64,000 nt of DNA from a bacterium. GTDB lineage: Bacteria > Oederibacteriota > CAKKQC01. Below, in pieces: positions 9,482 through 20,424 of the stretch. The stretch lies in NCBI GenBank assembly GCA_919901855.1, contig CAKKQC010000042.1:1-64000 (forward strand), read 5' to 3'. How positions within the stretch are numbered: position 1 is the stretch's first letter; each line of letters opens with the position of its first letter. Position numbers and translations under genes: made by a program. The notes beneath the pieces are model-generated. The model was not told where the DNA came from and searched no databases. It saw nothing but the letters and a program-made list of their open reading frames with translations.

Positions 9482-9495
9482 GAGCTGGCCGTCCG

Positions 9496-10248
9496 TCAGC
9501 GGCGGGCGCGGACCAGCAGATTCTTCGTCGGAATCCTCGGCCGGTACGAACCCTCGATGAAGGTTATCGCGAGGTGCAGCGCCCGCAGGTACGCCTCCCG
9601 CAGGCGGCCGAGCAGCGTGGTGGCGTTCCAGGCCGGCCGGATCTCGATCCGGGCGTCATCGAAACCGGCGGCGCGCAGCAGGACGCGCACCGAGACCTCC
9701 GTCACTCCCCACTGGTGGGTCAGATCGCTGTACCGGTGGAACGCGGCCAGCAGGTAGCCCATGTTCGGCGTCTGCAGGATCAGGACGCCGCCGGGGGCCA
9801 GCTTCCCCCGTGCCGCGCCGAGGAACTCCGCTGCCCGCTCCTTCGGCAGGTGCTCGAGGAGGTCGAGGGAAAAGATCGCGTCGTACTCCCCGGACACCTC
9901 GGCCAGCTTCAGGGCATCCCCCTCCGTCACGAACCCGAACCCCTGGGCATGGCACAGGCCGACGTTCTCGGGCGACAGATCGAACCCCGCGAGCCGGTCG
10001 AAGCCGCGCTCCCGCAGGAACGCCAGGAGAGCCCCCTCGCCACAGCCCGCGTCGAGAACCCGCACCTCCCGGTCGGCGGGCAGCCACGGCCCCAGAGTCC
10101 GGGCGAACGCCTTGAAGATCACGCGGCGCGTGGCCGGTTCGCGGTGGTCCGGCCGGCCCGTGAGCGTGTGGTAGCGCCGGCTCAGGATCTCCCCGGTGGA
10201 ACCACCGCCCTCCGCAACCGCCCCCGTTTCCTTCATGCGAGAATCCAT
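9496..10248 (-). CDS. Class I SAM-dependent methyltransferase
   Basis: 250 residues. Motif I is VLDAGCGEGALLAFL, motif II AGFDLSPEN, and SLDLLEHLPKE plus LAPGGVLILQTPN complete a type-11/23 methyltransferase fold. The ATG at 10248 lies four bases after the upstream GT4 stop; an in-frame ATG at 10236 is an alternative start. Methyltransferases of this class in capsule loci often O-methylate sugars. Substrate unknown. Confidence 0.86.
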   Translation of the reverse strand: MDSRMKETGAVAEGGGSTGEILSRRYHTLTGRPDHREPATRRVIFKAFARTLGPWLPADREVRVLDAGCGEGALLAFLRERGFDRLAGFDLSPENVGLCHAQGFGFVTEGDALKLAEVSGEYDAIFSLDLLEHLPKERAAEFLGAARGKLAPGGVLILQTPNMGYLLAAFHRYSDLTHQWGVTEVSVRVLLRAAGFDDARIEIRPAWNATTLLGRLREAYLRALHLAITFIEGSYRPRIPTKNLLVRARR

Positions 10249-10252
10249 CTTC

Positions 10253-11404
10253 TCACACGGGCTCGGATGGCTGCTCCCGGCCCAGGACCCGTGTCCAGAG
10301 GCGCACCATGGCCCGGGCCACCTTCTCGTGCGTGTAGTTCTCCCGCACCCGCGACACGCCGGCCTGCGCGAGACCGGCCCTCCAGCCGTCGTCCCGGCAG
10401 GCGCGCTCGAGGAGCCGGGCCAGCGCCCCGGCGTCGCCCTCGGGGAAGACGGCGTCTTCGCGCCCGATCACGCGGGGAATCTCCCCGCACGTCGAGCCGA
10501 CGACGGGAATCCCCATCGCCATGGCCTCGATGAGCACGTGGCCGAACTGCTCCTTCCAGCCGGGCACACTGCGTGAGGGCAGGACGAGTACGTGGAGCGA
10601 AGCCAGGATGTCGGGCACGCGGCCGTGCGGCGCGGCGGCCCGCCACTCCACCGCGGCGCCGAGCCCCAGCCGGTCGGACCGCCCCCGCAGATCGCGCTCC
10701 GCCGGCCCGCCTCCCTGCACGATCAGCCTGGCGTCCACTCCGCGGCCGCGAAGAACGCCCAGGGCCTCGAGCAGGAGATCGATCCCCTTCTCCGGCACCA
10801 GCCGGCCCAGGTAGCCGATCACGAACGGGGGCGCCGGGGGCGCCGGCCGGGGCGAGAACACGGACACGTCCACGCCCATCTGCGGCAGCACATCTACCGG
10901 ACCGCGCAGGCCCCATTGGACGAGCAGGTCCGCGGCCTCCCGGTTCCCCGCGATCGCGCACGCGGCATCGCGCAGGACGGCCCCGCGCGCCATCCGGCGC
11001 GGCGGGGACAGCCGCCGGTCCGTGTTCTCCCAGCAGAAGAGGCCGTATGGAATGCCGGCGCGGCGGGCGAGCCAGCCGAGTTCGAGCGCGCCCAGCGCGA
11101 ACGACTCAAGTTCGACGTGGACGAAGTCGGGCCGGAATGCCCGCAGAGCCGCGACCACCGTCGCGGGGGGGTAGAGGTGTAGCCCCCCCCGGGTGCCCAA
11201 CCAGGTTCGGGTCGGGAAGTACTCGAGCTCCGGGTACGGACACTCGAGCTCGGCCATCATGCCGAAGGACGAATTGGGCCAGGCCTCCGGCACGAGCAGC
11301 CCGACGGACGTCCCGCCGAGGCGGGCCACCGCCGCCCACTTCGCCTGATTCGCGCCGATGACGTACGTCGGTCCGGCGACCAGGACGCGGAGGGGCGCCG
11401 TCAT
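10253..11404 (-). CDS. Glycosyltransferase family 4
   Basis: 383 residues, ATG at 11404 overlapping the flippase stop as ATGA. The donor domain starts at VIGYLGRLVPEKGIDLLLEA and includes VLPSRSVPGWKEQFGHVLIE, then AMAMGIPVVGS, which is the GT4 nucleotide-sugar site with the E-x7-E pair. The N-terminal half reads like enzymes that glycosylate lipid-linked acceptors (VEAFRPDFVH-type helix). It lies directly downstream of the Wzx-type flippase. Sugar not predictable. Confidence 0.9.
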   Translation of the reverse strand: MTAPLRVLVAGPTYVIGANQAKWAAVARLGGTSVGLLVPEAWPNSSFGMMAELECPYPELEYFPTRTWLGTRGGLHLYPPATVVAALRAFRPDFVHVELESFALGALELGWLARRAGIPYGLFCWENTDRRLSPPRRMARGAVLRDAACAIAGNREAADLLVQWGLRGPVDVLPQMGVDVSVFSPRPAPPAPPFVIGYLGRLVPEKGIDLLLEALGVLRGRGVDARLIVQGGGPAERDLRGRSDRLGLGAAVEWRAAAPHGRVPDILASLHVLVLPSRSVPGWKEQFGHVLIEAMAMGIPVVGSTCGEIPRVIGREDAVFPEGDAGALARLLERACRDDGWRAGLAQAGVSRVRENYTHEKVARAMVRLWTRVLGREQPSEPV

Positions 11405-12756
11405 GCGGGCCCGCCTTCGCGCCGCACTCCGGCCGGATGGGGCCGCGCCACCGACGCCGGGATCAGGACGGCCAATTGGGTCAGCCCCGCCAGCAGCATG
11501 CCCGCCGCGGCGCCTCCCGGGCCGTACGCCCTGATGAGCAGGATGCTGGCGCCGACCATGACGATGCTGCCGGCCACCGCCGCGTGGAAGAGCACTCTGA
11601 AGTTGCCCATCGCGCGAAGCCCGGTGTTGAGCCCGATGTCGCCCAGCGCCCGGACGACGTACACGCCGCCCAGAATCGGAATCAGGTACGCCGCCGCCAG
11701 GTAGGGCGTCGACGCCCCGTAGGCCAGCGAGATCACCCGGCTCCCGAACCACCAGAGGATCAGGGCGTAGGCGGACACCCCGGCGGCCACGGTCAGGCCC
11801 AGCGCCCACATCCGGCTCCTGACGAACGGCGCGCCGCGTTCCCGCATGCGCCGGGCCAGCCAGGGACTCGCGAGCATGGCCAGCCCGGTCATCCCCTGGC
11901 TCACCGGCTGGAACAGGTTGTCGATCGCCCGGATGGTCCCGGCCGCACTGAGCCCGGCCACCGCCGCGGCCAGGGGCACGTACGCGGCCCCGGCGAACCA
12001 TCCCACGACCATAATGCCCAGGAGCCACTTCCCGTACTCCCAGCACCCGGCGAAGTCCGACCACGCGAGGCGCCAGCGCGCCGAACGCCGGCAGAGGAGG
12101 GGCAACAGGCCCCGATCCGCCAGGATCGCGGCGCCGCCCGCCAGGGCCGCACCACCCATGACCGTGATGGCCGTCGCCACCGACAGCCCCGTGCCGATCC
12201 ACCCCAGGGCCACGAGCAGGACGACGGCATAGACGGCGCTCCCCTTGAGCGCCGACGCGGGAGCGGTCTCGAGGTAGCAGACCCGCCGGAGGAACTGGAA
12301 CCCCATCAGGCAGGGCGTGCTCAGGGCGAACCACACCGTCGCCGTCGCCACCGACGACCCCTTCGCGCCGTAGAAGAGACTGCTCGCCGCCAGCGCGAGG
12401 CCCAGGAGGCACGCGAGGGCCACCTGCATGCGGAAGAGCCGGACGGCGTAGCCGGCGAGATCGCGGGCGTGCCGGCGGGGCCCCAGCAGGGACATCGGCT
12501 CGATCAGGATGGACGTGCAGATGCCGAAGAGAAAGAGATAGAGGGCGTAGGCGACCGCGAAAGCCCCGTAGCCCTCGGGCAGGAGGCGGCGCGCCAGCAC
12601 GATCTGGAGCACGAAGTTGGCTCCGGCACTCGTCCCCTGGTCCAGGAAGGTGAGGACCGTGGGCGCGGTCCAGCCCCGCACGACACGGCTCGCGCGACCG
12701 AGCGCCGGCCCCGCCAACCGGGCGACCCGGGCGCGGGCGTCCTCCCCCTGCCTCAC
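11401..12756 (-). CDS. Wzx-type polysaccharide flippase (MOP superfamily)
   Basis: 451 residues, strongly hydrophobic with about 12 predicted membrane spans. The N-terminal helix pattern (TFLDQGTSAGANFVLQIVLARRL, then PEGYGAFAVAYALYLF) is typical of polysaccharide biosynthesis proteins of the MOP/MATE-like superfamily. It should translocate undecaprenyl-linked repeat units to the periplasm. GTG start at 12756 overlaps the upstream methyltransferase stop as GTGA. A Wzy/WaaL-like partner exists only in the plus-strand part of the window (42394-45348). No Wzz-type chain-length regulator was seen. Confidence 0.88.
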   Translation of the reverse strand: MRQGEDARARVARLAGPALGRASRVVRGWTAPTVLTFLDQGTSAGANFVLQIVLARRLLPEGYGAFAVAYALYLFLFGICTSILIEPMSLLGPRRHARDLAGYAVRLFRMQVALACLLGLALAASSLFYGAKGSSVATATVWFALSTPCLMGFQFLRRVCYLETAPASALKGSAVYAVVLLVALGWIGTGLSVATAITVMGGAALAGGAAILADRGLLPLLCRRSARWRLAWSDFAGCWEYGKWLLGIMVVGWFAGAAYVPLAAAVAGLSAAGTIRAIDNLFQPVSQGMTGLAMLASPWLARRMRERGAPFVRSRMWALGLTVAAGVSAYALILWWFGSRVISLAYGASTPYLAAAYLIPILGGVYVVRALGDIGLNTGLRAMGNFRVLFHAAVAGSIVMVGASILLIRAYGPGGAAAGMLLAGLTQLAVLIPASVARPHPAGVRREGGPA

Positions 12757-13742
12757 GAGGCCCCGCTCTTCCGCAGCCGCACGAAGTTCGTCTTGATGAG
12801 GAAGTCATCCTCGTGGCATCCCGCGCAGCGCCCACGCAGGTCCATCCATTCGGCGGGGAATCGGCGGCGGAATTGCAGGGCGGAGGTCGACAGCTCGAGG
12901 ATCAGGCCGTCGAGCTGGAACCCCGCCGCCCGAAAGGCCTCCAGGTACCCGTCGGTCCGCAGGCGCGAGAACAGGTCCAGCTCCGCGTAGCGCCGGCCCG
13001 ATTGGACATCCTCAACCGGGAGGGCGTTCGCTTCGAGATAGCGCCGGTAGGCCCCGGGATCGAGCAACAGGTGGTTGTACGCGTTCCGCAGGCCCCCGCG
13101 GGCGAAGTGATCCCCGCCCGCGCAATACCACATGGGTCCGTATGACGCGTAGAGCGATCCGCCGTCGCGCAGGACCCGCGCGGCTTCGCGCAGGACGGAA
13201 GGCATGTCCTTCACGTGCTCGAAGACCGCGTCGCTCACCGCCAGGTGCATCGAGCCCGTCTCGAGGAACGACATGGATTCCAGGGGCGAGGCGTGGAAGG
13301 AAACCTCGACTCCGTGACGGTCGCGGCAATGCCGGGCAACATCTCCCCACGACGCCCCGAAGTCGAAGAGGTCGACCCCGACGATCCGGCGGGGGCGGAG
13401 CCCCGCCCAGCCCGCGACGTCCCACCCATTGCCGGTCCCCTGGACCAGCACGGTCGCATCCCGGAGGGACCTCCCGCCGCACGCCCAGCGCCGCCGGGCC
13501 ACCTGCGGGAATCCGCGCTCGCCGAGCACGAGATCCGGCCCGAGTCGCGCGAGCGTCTCCGGCGCGAGACGGCGGCGCTCCCACCGGTCAATCCACGGCC
13601 GGAGCCGGGCGAACAACGGCTCCTTCCAGTCGGAACGCGACAGCAGGCGCAGCTGCGCACGCCAGTCCTGGACGGTGTAGCGCGGCGGGGCCCCTTCACT
13701 TCCGGGCCCGGGGCGGGCCGTCGGCGCGTCCGGGCCCGGCAC
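12753..13742 (-). CDS. SAM-dependent methyltransferase, type 11-like
   Basis: About 329 residues. A leading region of roughly 80 residues is followed by a methyltransferase core: TVLVQGTGNGWD in place of the usual DxGxGxG motif I, VGVDLFDFG as motif II, and SDAVFEHVKDMP. The C-terminal tail has GRCAGCHEDDFLI with two Cys. Start uncertain: GTG at 13742 (five bases past the upstream stop) is chosen, but a CTG at 13751 overlapping that stop as CTGA is possible. The long insert around YCAGGDHFARGG suggests a large acceptor. Function in glycan modification is inferred from position. Confidence 0.75.
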   Translation of the reverse strand: MPGPDAPTARPGPGSEGAPPRYTVQDWRAQLRLLSRSDWKEPLFARLRPWIDRWERRRLAPETLARLGPDLVLGERGFPQVARRRWACGGRSLRDATVLVQGTGNGWDVAGWAGLRPRRIVGVDLFDFGASWGDVARHCRDRHGVEVSFHASPLESMSFLETGSMHLAVSDAVFEHVKDMPSVLREAARVLRDGGSLYASYGPMWYCAGGDHFARGGLRNAYNHLLLDPGAYRRYLEANALPVEDVQSGRRYAELDLFSRLRTDGYLEAFRAAGFQLDGLILELSTSALQFRRRFPAEWMDLRGRCAGCHEDDFLIKTNFVRLRKSGAS

Positions 13743-13747
13743 GGCCC

Positions 13748-14533
13748 TCAGCGCCTCCGCGAGCGCCCGCGGGATGCGGGTTTCCCCAGGAGTTCGTAAG
13801 AGCCGGCGTGCACGGGCGACCCCGACACGTCGAGCACCAGGTATCCGTGACGGGCCAGCATGCGCACGCAGTCCCGTTTCGGCCCTTCGCCGTGGACGGC
13901 GACGAGCCAGACCGCCCGCCGCGCCGCGAGCACGCCGACCGCCCCGCGGAGGACGTCCGCCTCCGCGCCCTCGACGTCCACCTTGACCAGCGCCGGCGCG
14001 GGCAGACCCGAGGCCACGAGGAAGTCGAGCGCGAAGTGCGGAACCCGCAGGGGCGACGGACGCCGCGAGAGGGCGCCTTCCGCGTTGTGCGCCGCGAGCG
14101 TGAACGGCGCCGTCCCCGGGCCCGCCGCCACCGCCGCGGGCACCACGGTCACGTTGTGGAGGCCGTTCCAACGGACGTGGTCGAGGAGGTTCGCGGCATT
14201 CGAGGGCAGGGGCTCGACCGCGATCACCCGGCCGCGGGGTCCCACCCGGCGGCTGAAGTGCAGCGTGTGGTAGCCGGCGTTGGCGCCGATGTCCCAGACC
14301 ACGAGGCCCGCGCGCAGAAAGGGCGCGACAGCCGCGGCCAGCTCCGGCTCGTAGGTGCCCATCCAGCAGGCGGGTATCGAGGCGCCGACGCGCCAGCGCA
14401 GGCCGCGGTTCGGCCCGCTCGCGATCCGGACCACCGCGCGGGCGGGCAGGAGGCGCAAAGGGAGACGCAGGACCGACCCGGCGGCCGACCCAGCCGGGAA
14501 TCGCGCCGCCAGTCCCCCCAGCCGGCGCATCAT
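13748..14533 (-). CDS. FkbM family methyltransferase
   Basis: 261 residues. The FkbM signature is clear: VVWDIGANAGYHTLHFSRRV as motif I, VIAVEPLPSNAANLLDHV as motif II, and KVDVEGAEADVLRGA near residue 190. FkbM enzymes O-methylate sugars or polyketides and are common in surface-glycan loci. Start ATG at 14533 (a second ATG follows at once), 31 bases after the Fcl stop. An upstream extension in the same frame has no family similarity and overlaps fcl, so it is rejected. Confidence 0.87.
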   Translation of the reverse strand: MMRRLGGLAARFPAGSAAGSVLRLPLRLLPARAVVRIASGPNRGLRWRVGASIPACWMGTYEPELAAAVAPFLRAGLVVWDIGANAGYHTLHFSRRVGPRGRVIAVEPLPSNAANLLDHVRWNGLHNVTVVPAAVAAGPGTAPFTLAAHNAEGALSRRPSPLRVPHFALDFLVASGLPAPALVKVDVEGAEADVLRGAVGVLAARRAVWLVAVHGEGPKRDCVRMLARHGYLVLDVSGSPVHAGSYELLGKPASRGRSRRR

Positions 14534-14564
14534 CGGTCCGCCCCTCGCGCGCGGTCCCGGCGGA

Positions 14565-16558
<1,994 letters not shown>

Positions 16559-16608
16559 GATCACCCATTATCGCGGATTGGGCGGGCCGTCTGCACGGCC
16601 CGTCCCCC

Positions 16609-17583
16609 TCAGCGCGTGGGCGCCGCGGCCACCTGACGGCGCTGGTATTCCAGCACGTCGGCCATCGTCCGGCTGAGCGGGATCCGGGGAGCGAATCCGG
16701 TCAGCGCCCGGAGGCGCTCGATGCTGCCGTAGACGACCGCGTCCTGCGACACCGGCACCCGCGAGGCGTCCTCCTCCAGCGTGACGGGGACGCGGGCCAG
16801 GGCCTTCACCGCTTCGGCCATCGCCCGAAGGGAAACCGGCTGGCCGGAGCAGACGTTGACCGGCCGGCCCTCCGCCGCCGGCGTATCCGCGATCGCGGCG
16901 AACGCCCGCACCATGTCGCGGACGTCGAGGAAGTCCCGCTGGCCGTCGAGGCCCCCCAGCCGGATCGGGACGTCCCGGTCGAACCCGGCTTCCCGCCGCG
17001 CGACCTCGTGGCAGAGGCGAGCGAGGAAGAAGTCCGAATGCTGGCGCGGACCCGCCGCGTTGAAGGACCTGGTGATGAAGACGCGGAAGCCGTCGCTTTC
17101 GCGGTACTGCCAGCCGAACAGCTCTTGCGCGGCCTTGGTCGCCCCGTAGGAGGAGATAGGCCGGACCGCGTGGTCCTCGCGGATCGGCAGGTCGCCCTCG
17201 GCCAGCCGGCCGTAGACGGTCGCCGATCCCGTGATGAACAACGCCGGCCGGGGCTGGAGCGGCTTCATCGCCTCGCACAGCCTGACCGTCCCCCCGACCG
17301 TCTGTTCGACGGCGCGGACAGGATCCGCCGCGGAACGGGTCGGGGCCGCGACGGCCGCCAGATGGAAGACCACGTCGGGCGCGAACTCCCGCAGGGCGGG
17401 CCCGAGCGCATCCGGCTGGAGCAGGTCGCCCGTCCAGAGACGGACGTTCAGCGCCGGGGTCTCGGGCGGCCAGGTCGACCGGAGGTCGAACCCGCCGACC
17501 TCCCATCCGGCCGCAAGCAGGTGCTCGGCGAGATGACTCCCGACGAAACCCGTCGCCCCCGTGATAAGCGCGCGCCTGCTCAT
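16609..17583 (-). CDS. rmd: GDP-4-dehydro-6-deoxy-D-mannose reductase (GDP-D-rhamnose synthesis)
   Basis: 324 residues, extended SDR. ALITGATGFVGSHLAEHLL gives the Rossmann loop; FITGSATVYG and YGATKAAQE the catalytic triad. RSFNAAGPRQHSDFFLARL and QRDFLDVRDMVRAF are characteristic of Rmd rather than Fcl. It would reduce the Gmd product to GDP-D-rhamnose. ATG at 17583 overlaps the GT26 stop as ATGA. Other NDP-sugar epimerases are the main alternative, but gmd next door favours Rmd. Confidence 0.82.
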   Translation of the reverse strand: MSRRALITGATGFVGSHLAEHLLAAGWEVGGFDLRSTWPPETPALNVRLWTGDLLQPDALGPALREFAPDVVFHLAAVAAPTRSAADPVRAVEQTVGGTVRLCEAMKPLQPRPALFITGSATVYGRLAEGDLPIREDHAVRPISSYGATKAAQELFGWQYRESDGFRVFITRSFNAAGPRQHSDFFLARLCHEVARREAGFDRDVPIRLGGLDGQRDFLDVRDMVRAFAAIADTPAAEGRPVNVCSGQPVSLRAMAEAVKALARVPVTLEEDASRVPVSQDAVVYGSIERLRALTGFAPRIPLSRTMADVLEYQRRQVAAAPTR

Positions 17584-18386
17584 GAAACCCCATTATCGCG
17601 AATCACCCCGAGCTCCTGCAGGGCCAGGAGCGCGGCGAACCGCGGGTTGTTGACCAGGTACCGGCCAGCCAGCCTCCGGGGCTCCGTCGCCAGACGGAAC
17701 ACCCACTCGAGGCCGAGCCGCATCATCCACCGCGGCGCCTGCGGCGTGGTCCCCGCCAGGAAATCGAACGCGGCGCCGACGCCGGCGAGGACGGGCGCGC
17801 GGAGGCGCGGCCGGTTCCGGCACATCCAGAGCTCCTGTTTCGGGGCGCCGAGTCCGACGAAGACGAGATCCGGGCGGGCGGCGTTGATCCGGCGGACCGC
17901 GGCGCGCTCGGCGGCCGCGTCGATCCGCGCCCGGAACGGCGGCGCGAAAGTCCCCGCGAGCCGGATCCCAGGGAACCGCTTCGGCAGGAGTCCGCCGAGC
18001 CGCGCGAGCGTCTCCGGCCGGCCGCCGAAAAGGAAGACGCGGAGCCCGCTTCGGGCCGCTCGCGAGAGCATGGCCGCGGCGAAGTCCGGGCCGTAGACGC
18101 GGCCCTGGCCGTGATGGCCCCGCCACCGCAGGAACCATACGAGCGGCATCCCGTCAGGGCACACGGCCGTCGCGTCCCGCAGTGCGCCGCGGACGGCGAC
18201 GCTCCGTCGCGCTTCCATGACGACGTGGACGTTGGTGAAACAGAGATAGCCCCGGCGGCGCTCCCGGATCATCCGCTCGGCGAGGTCGAGCGCCGCGGCC
18301 AGCGAGACCGGCCGCACCGGCACCCCGAGCAGCCACTCCGGCGCGAGCCGTCGAGACCGGCGGGCCCCGGACCCGGCGCGGTTCAG
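17580..18386 (-). CDS. WecG/TagA/CpsF family glycosyltransferase (GT26), apparent CTG start
   Basis: About 268 residues. GT26 features: EWLLGVPVRPVSLAAALDL at the N-terminus, CFTNVHVVMEARR, CPDGMPLVW, FLFGGRPETLARL, and GLGAPKQELWM. These enzymes add ManNAc(A)-type sugars to lipid-linked GlcNAc early in repeat-unit assembly. No ATG, GTG or TTG lies between the upstream stop and the conserved N-terminus. A CTG at 18386 overlapping the asnB stop as CTGA is preceded by GGAGG with seven-base spacing, so it is taken as the start. Confidence 0.85.
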   Translation of the reverse strand: MNRAGSGARRSRRLAPEWLLGVPVRPVSLAAALDLAERMIRERRRGYLCFTNVHVVMEARRSVAVRGALRDATAVCPDGMPLVWFLRWRGHHGQGRVYGPDFAAAMLSRAARSGLRVFLFGGRPETLARLGGLLPKRFPGIRLAGTFAPPFRARIDAAAERAAVRRINAARPDLVFVGLGAPKQELWMCRNRPRLRAPVLAGVGAAFDFLAGTTPQAPRWMMRLGLEWVFRLATEPRRLAGRYLVNNPRFAALLALQELGVIRDNGVS

Positions 18387-20347
18387 CGCTGCGCCTCCAG
18401 CCAGGCCTGGAACATGAGCACGGGCCACAGCTCGGCCTGGCTGTCGCGCCGGCCCGCGAGGTGGTCCGCCCACCGGCGCCGGATCGGGGCGGGGTCGAGG
18501 AAGCCCTCGCGGCGCAGGCGCGACTCGTCGAGCTGGGCCTCGGCCCAGTCGCGCAGGGGCCCGCCCAGCCACGCGCCGAGCGGCACCGCGAACCCCATCT
18601 TCGGCCGGTCCACGAGCGCGCGCGGCACCCGCCGGTACAGAAGTTCGCGCAGCGGCCACTTCCCCACGCCGTCCCGGATCTTCCAGCCGACGGGCAACCC
18701 GAGCGCGAACTCCGCGACCCGGTGATCGAGCAGGGGCACGCGGTCCTCGAGCGGCGCCGCCATCGTCGCGCGGTCCACCTTCGCCAGGCAGTCGTCGGTC
18801 ATGTACGTGAGCATGTCGGTCGCCATCATCCACTCCGTGAACCCGGGCATCGCGGAGCGCCACGCGGGGTCGTCGATGAGCGTCGGGTGCGGAGAAGAGC
18901 CCAGCACGACCTCTTCGGGACGCGCCCAGCACGTGCCGAGGTCCCGGAACATTGCGTATGGGTCTGTCCCGGCGATCACGCGCGCGACCTTGTGCACCCG
19001 AAGCCCGAAGGCCCCGTACCCGAACCGCCGCGGCACCAGCGGGCCCAGCGCCCTGACGGCCGCGTCCCAGCCCCGGGGCGGGACCGCTCGGAGGGCCGCT
19101 GCCGCGGCCCTCCGCAGGCCCCCGGGCACCCGCCGCGCCGCGTTCCAGATCCGGCCGCCCCACGCGTACTTGTTGTAGCCCCCCCAGATCTCGTCGCCGC
19201 CGTCGCCGGACAGGCAGACGGTCACCTGCCGGCGCGCAAGCCGGGAGACGAGCACGGTCGGGATCTGGGAGGCATCCGCGAAGGGCTCGTCGTAGACCGT
19301 CGGCAGAGACGGGATGACCTCGAGCACCTCTCTAGGCTCCAGGATGACCTCGGTGTGGTCCGTGCCCAGGTGCGCGGCCACCGCGCGCGCGTGGTCCGCC
19401 TCGTCGTAGGCCTTCTCCGCGAACCCGATCGTGAAGGTCTTGATCCGCTGAACGCTTTGCGCCTGCATGAGCGCGACGACGAGAGAGGAGTCCACGCCGC
19501 CGGAGAGGAACGCGCCCACGGGCACATCCGCGACCTTCTGCAGCGAGATCACGTCCATCAGGAGCGCGTCGAGCCGGTCGAGCATCTCCCGACCATCCTT
19601 CGGCACGGCCGGGGTCGACGCCCCGCGCGCCGCGACTTCCCGGCCCGACCAGAACGTCTCGGGCACGGCGGAGGCCGCCCGCACCGCGTCTCCCCCGGCC
19701 GCCACCGTGAGCAGGGACCCGGAGGGAAGCTTATGGATGCCCTCGTGGATCGTCCACGGCGCCTCGATGTACGCGTACCGGAGGAGGAGCGACAGCGAAC
19801 CGCGGTCGACCGGCCGGTCGAAGGCGGGATGGGCCCGCAGCGCCCGGAGTTCGGAACCGAACAGGAGCACGCCGCCGCTCCAGCCGTAGTAGAGGGGTTT
19901 AACCCCCAGATGGTCCCGGACCAGCGTGAGCGTGCGCTCCCGCCGGTCCCAGAGCGCGAAGGCGAAGATGCCGACGAAACGCTCGACGGCGCGCCGGACC
20001 CCCCACTGGACGATCGCGGCCAGCATGACTTCCGTGTCCGAGTGGCCCCGGAACTTGTGTCCCAACGGCAGGAGCTCGGCCCGAAGTGCCGCATGGTTGT
20101 AGACCTCGCCGTTGAAGACGATCACGAACCGCCCGTCGGCGGAAAGCATGGGCTGGTGACCCAGCGGCGAGAGGTCGATGATCGAGAGCCGTCGGTGGCC
20201 GAGCCCGATGCCGGCGGCCGCGTCCGCCCATACGCCCCGGTCGTCGGGTCCGCGATGCGCGATGGCGTCCGCCATGCGTCCCGCAGCCGCCTCCAACCCG
20301 ACCGCGTCCGTCCCGCGGGGGTCCCAACAGCCCGCGATCCCGCACAC
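18383..20347 (-). CDS. asnB: Asparagine synthase (glutamine-hydrolysing)
   Basis: 654 residues. After removal of Met the N-terminal nucleophile Cys is in place (MCGIAGCWDP), followed by RGPDDRG, the GHRRLSIIDLS glutaminase motif, the VFNGEVYN loop, and the synthetase PP-loop LSGGVDSSLVVALM. The start is a GTG at 20347 with a GGAG Shine-Dalgarno nine bases upstream. AsnB-like amidotransferases are regular members of capsule/exosortase loci, where they may amidate uronic acids or other glycan precursors. True asparagine synthesis cannot be excluded. A 77-base gap separates it from the GT9 gene upstream. Confidence 0.93.
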   Translation of the reverse strand: MCGIAGCWDPRGTDAVGLEAAAGRMADAIAHRGPDDRGVWADAAAGIGLGHRRLSIIDLSPLGHQPMLSADGRFVIVFNGEVYNHAALRAELLPLGHKFRGHSDTEVMLAAIVQWGVRRAVERFVGIFAFALWDRRERTLTLVRDHLGVKPLYYGWSGGVLLFGSELRALRAHPAFDRPVDRGSLSLLLRYAYIEAPWTIHEGIHKLPSGSLLTVAAGGDAVRAASAVPETFWSGREVAARGASTPAVPKDGREMLDRLDALLMDVISLQKVADVPVGAFLSGGVDSSLVVALMQAQSVQRIKTFTIGFAEKAYDEADHARAVAAHLGTDHTEVILEPREVLEVIPSLPTVYDEPFADASQIPTVLVSRLARRQVTVCLSGDGGDEIWGGYNKYAWGGRIWNAARRVPGGLRRAAAAALRAVPPRGWDAAVRALGPLVPRRFGYGAFGLRVHKVARVIAGTDPYAMFRDLGTCWARPEEVVLGSSPHPTLIDDPAWRSAMPGFTEWMMATDMLTYMTDDCLAKVDRATMAAPLEDRVPLLDHRVAEFALGLPVGWKIRDGVGKWPLRELLYRRVPRALVDRPKMGFAVPLGAWLGGPLRDWAEAQLDESRLRREGFLDPAPIRRRWADHLAGRRDSQAELWPVLMFQAWLEAQR

Positions 20348-20424
20348 GGCTGCTAGCTCCGGCCCCGCGGGGTCGTCGCCAGGGCACTCCCGCGCGTGAT
20401 CATGCGCTCAGTATGGCAGATTGA

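Noticed and set aside
13743-13751. CTG at 13751 as the start of the 12753-13742 methyltransferase
   Set aside because: The GGAGG upstream is only two bases away, too close; GTG at 13742 is better, though not certain.
18461-20356. Antisense open frame opposite asnB
   Set aside because: Mirror of asnB codon usage, with no domains; asnB is unmistakable.
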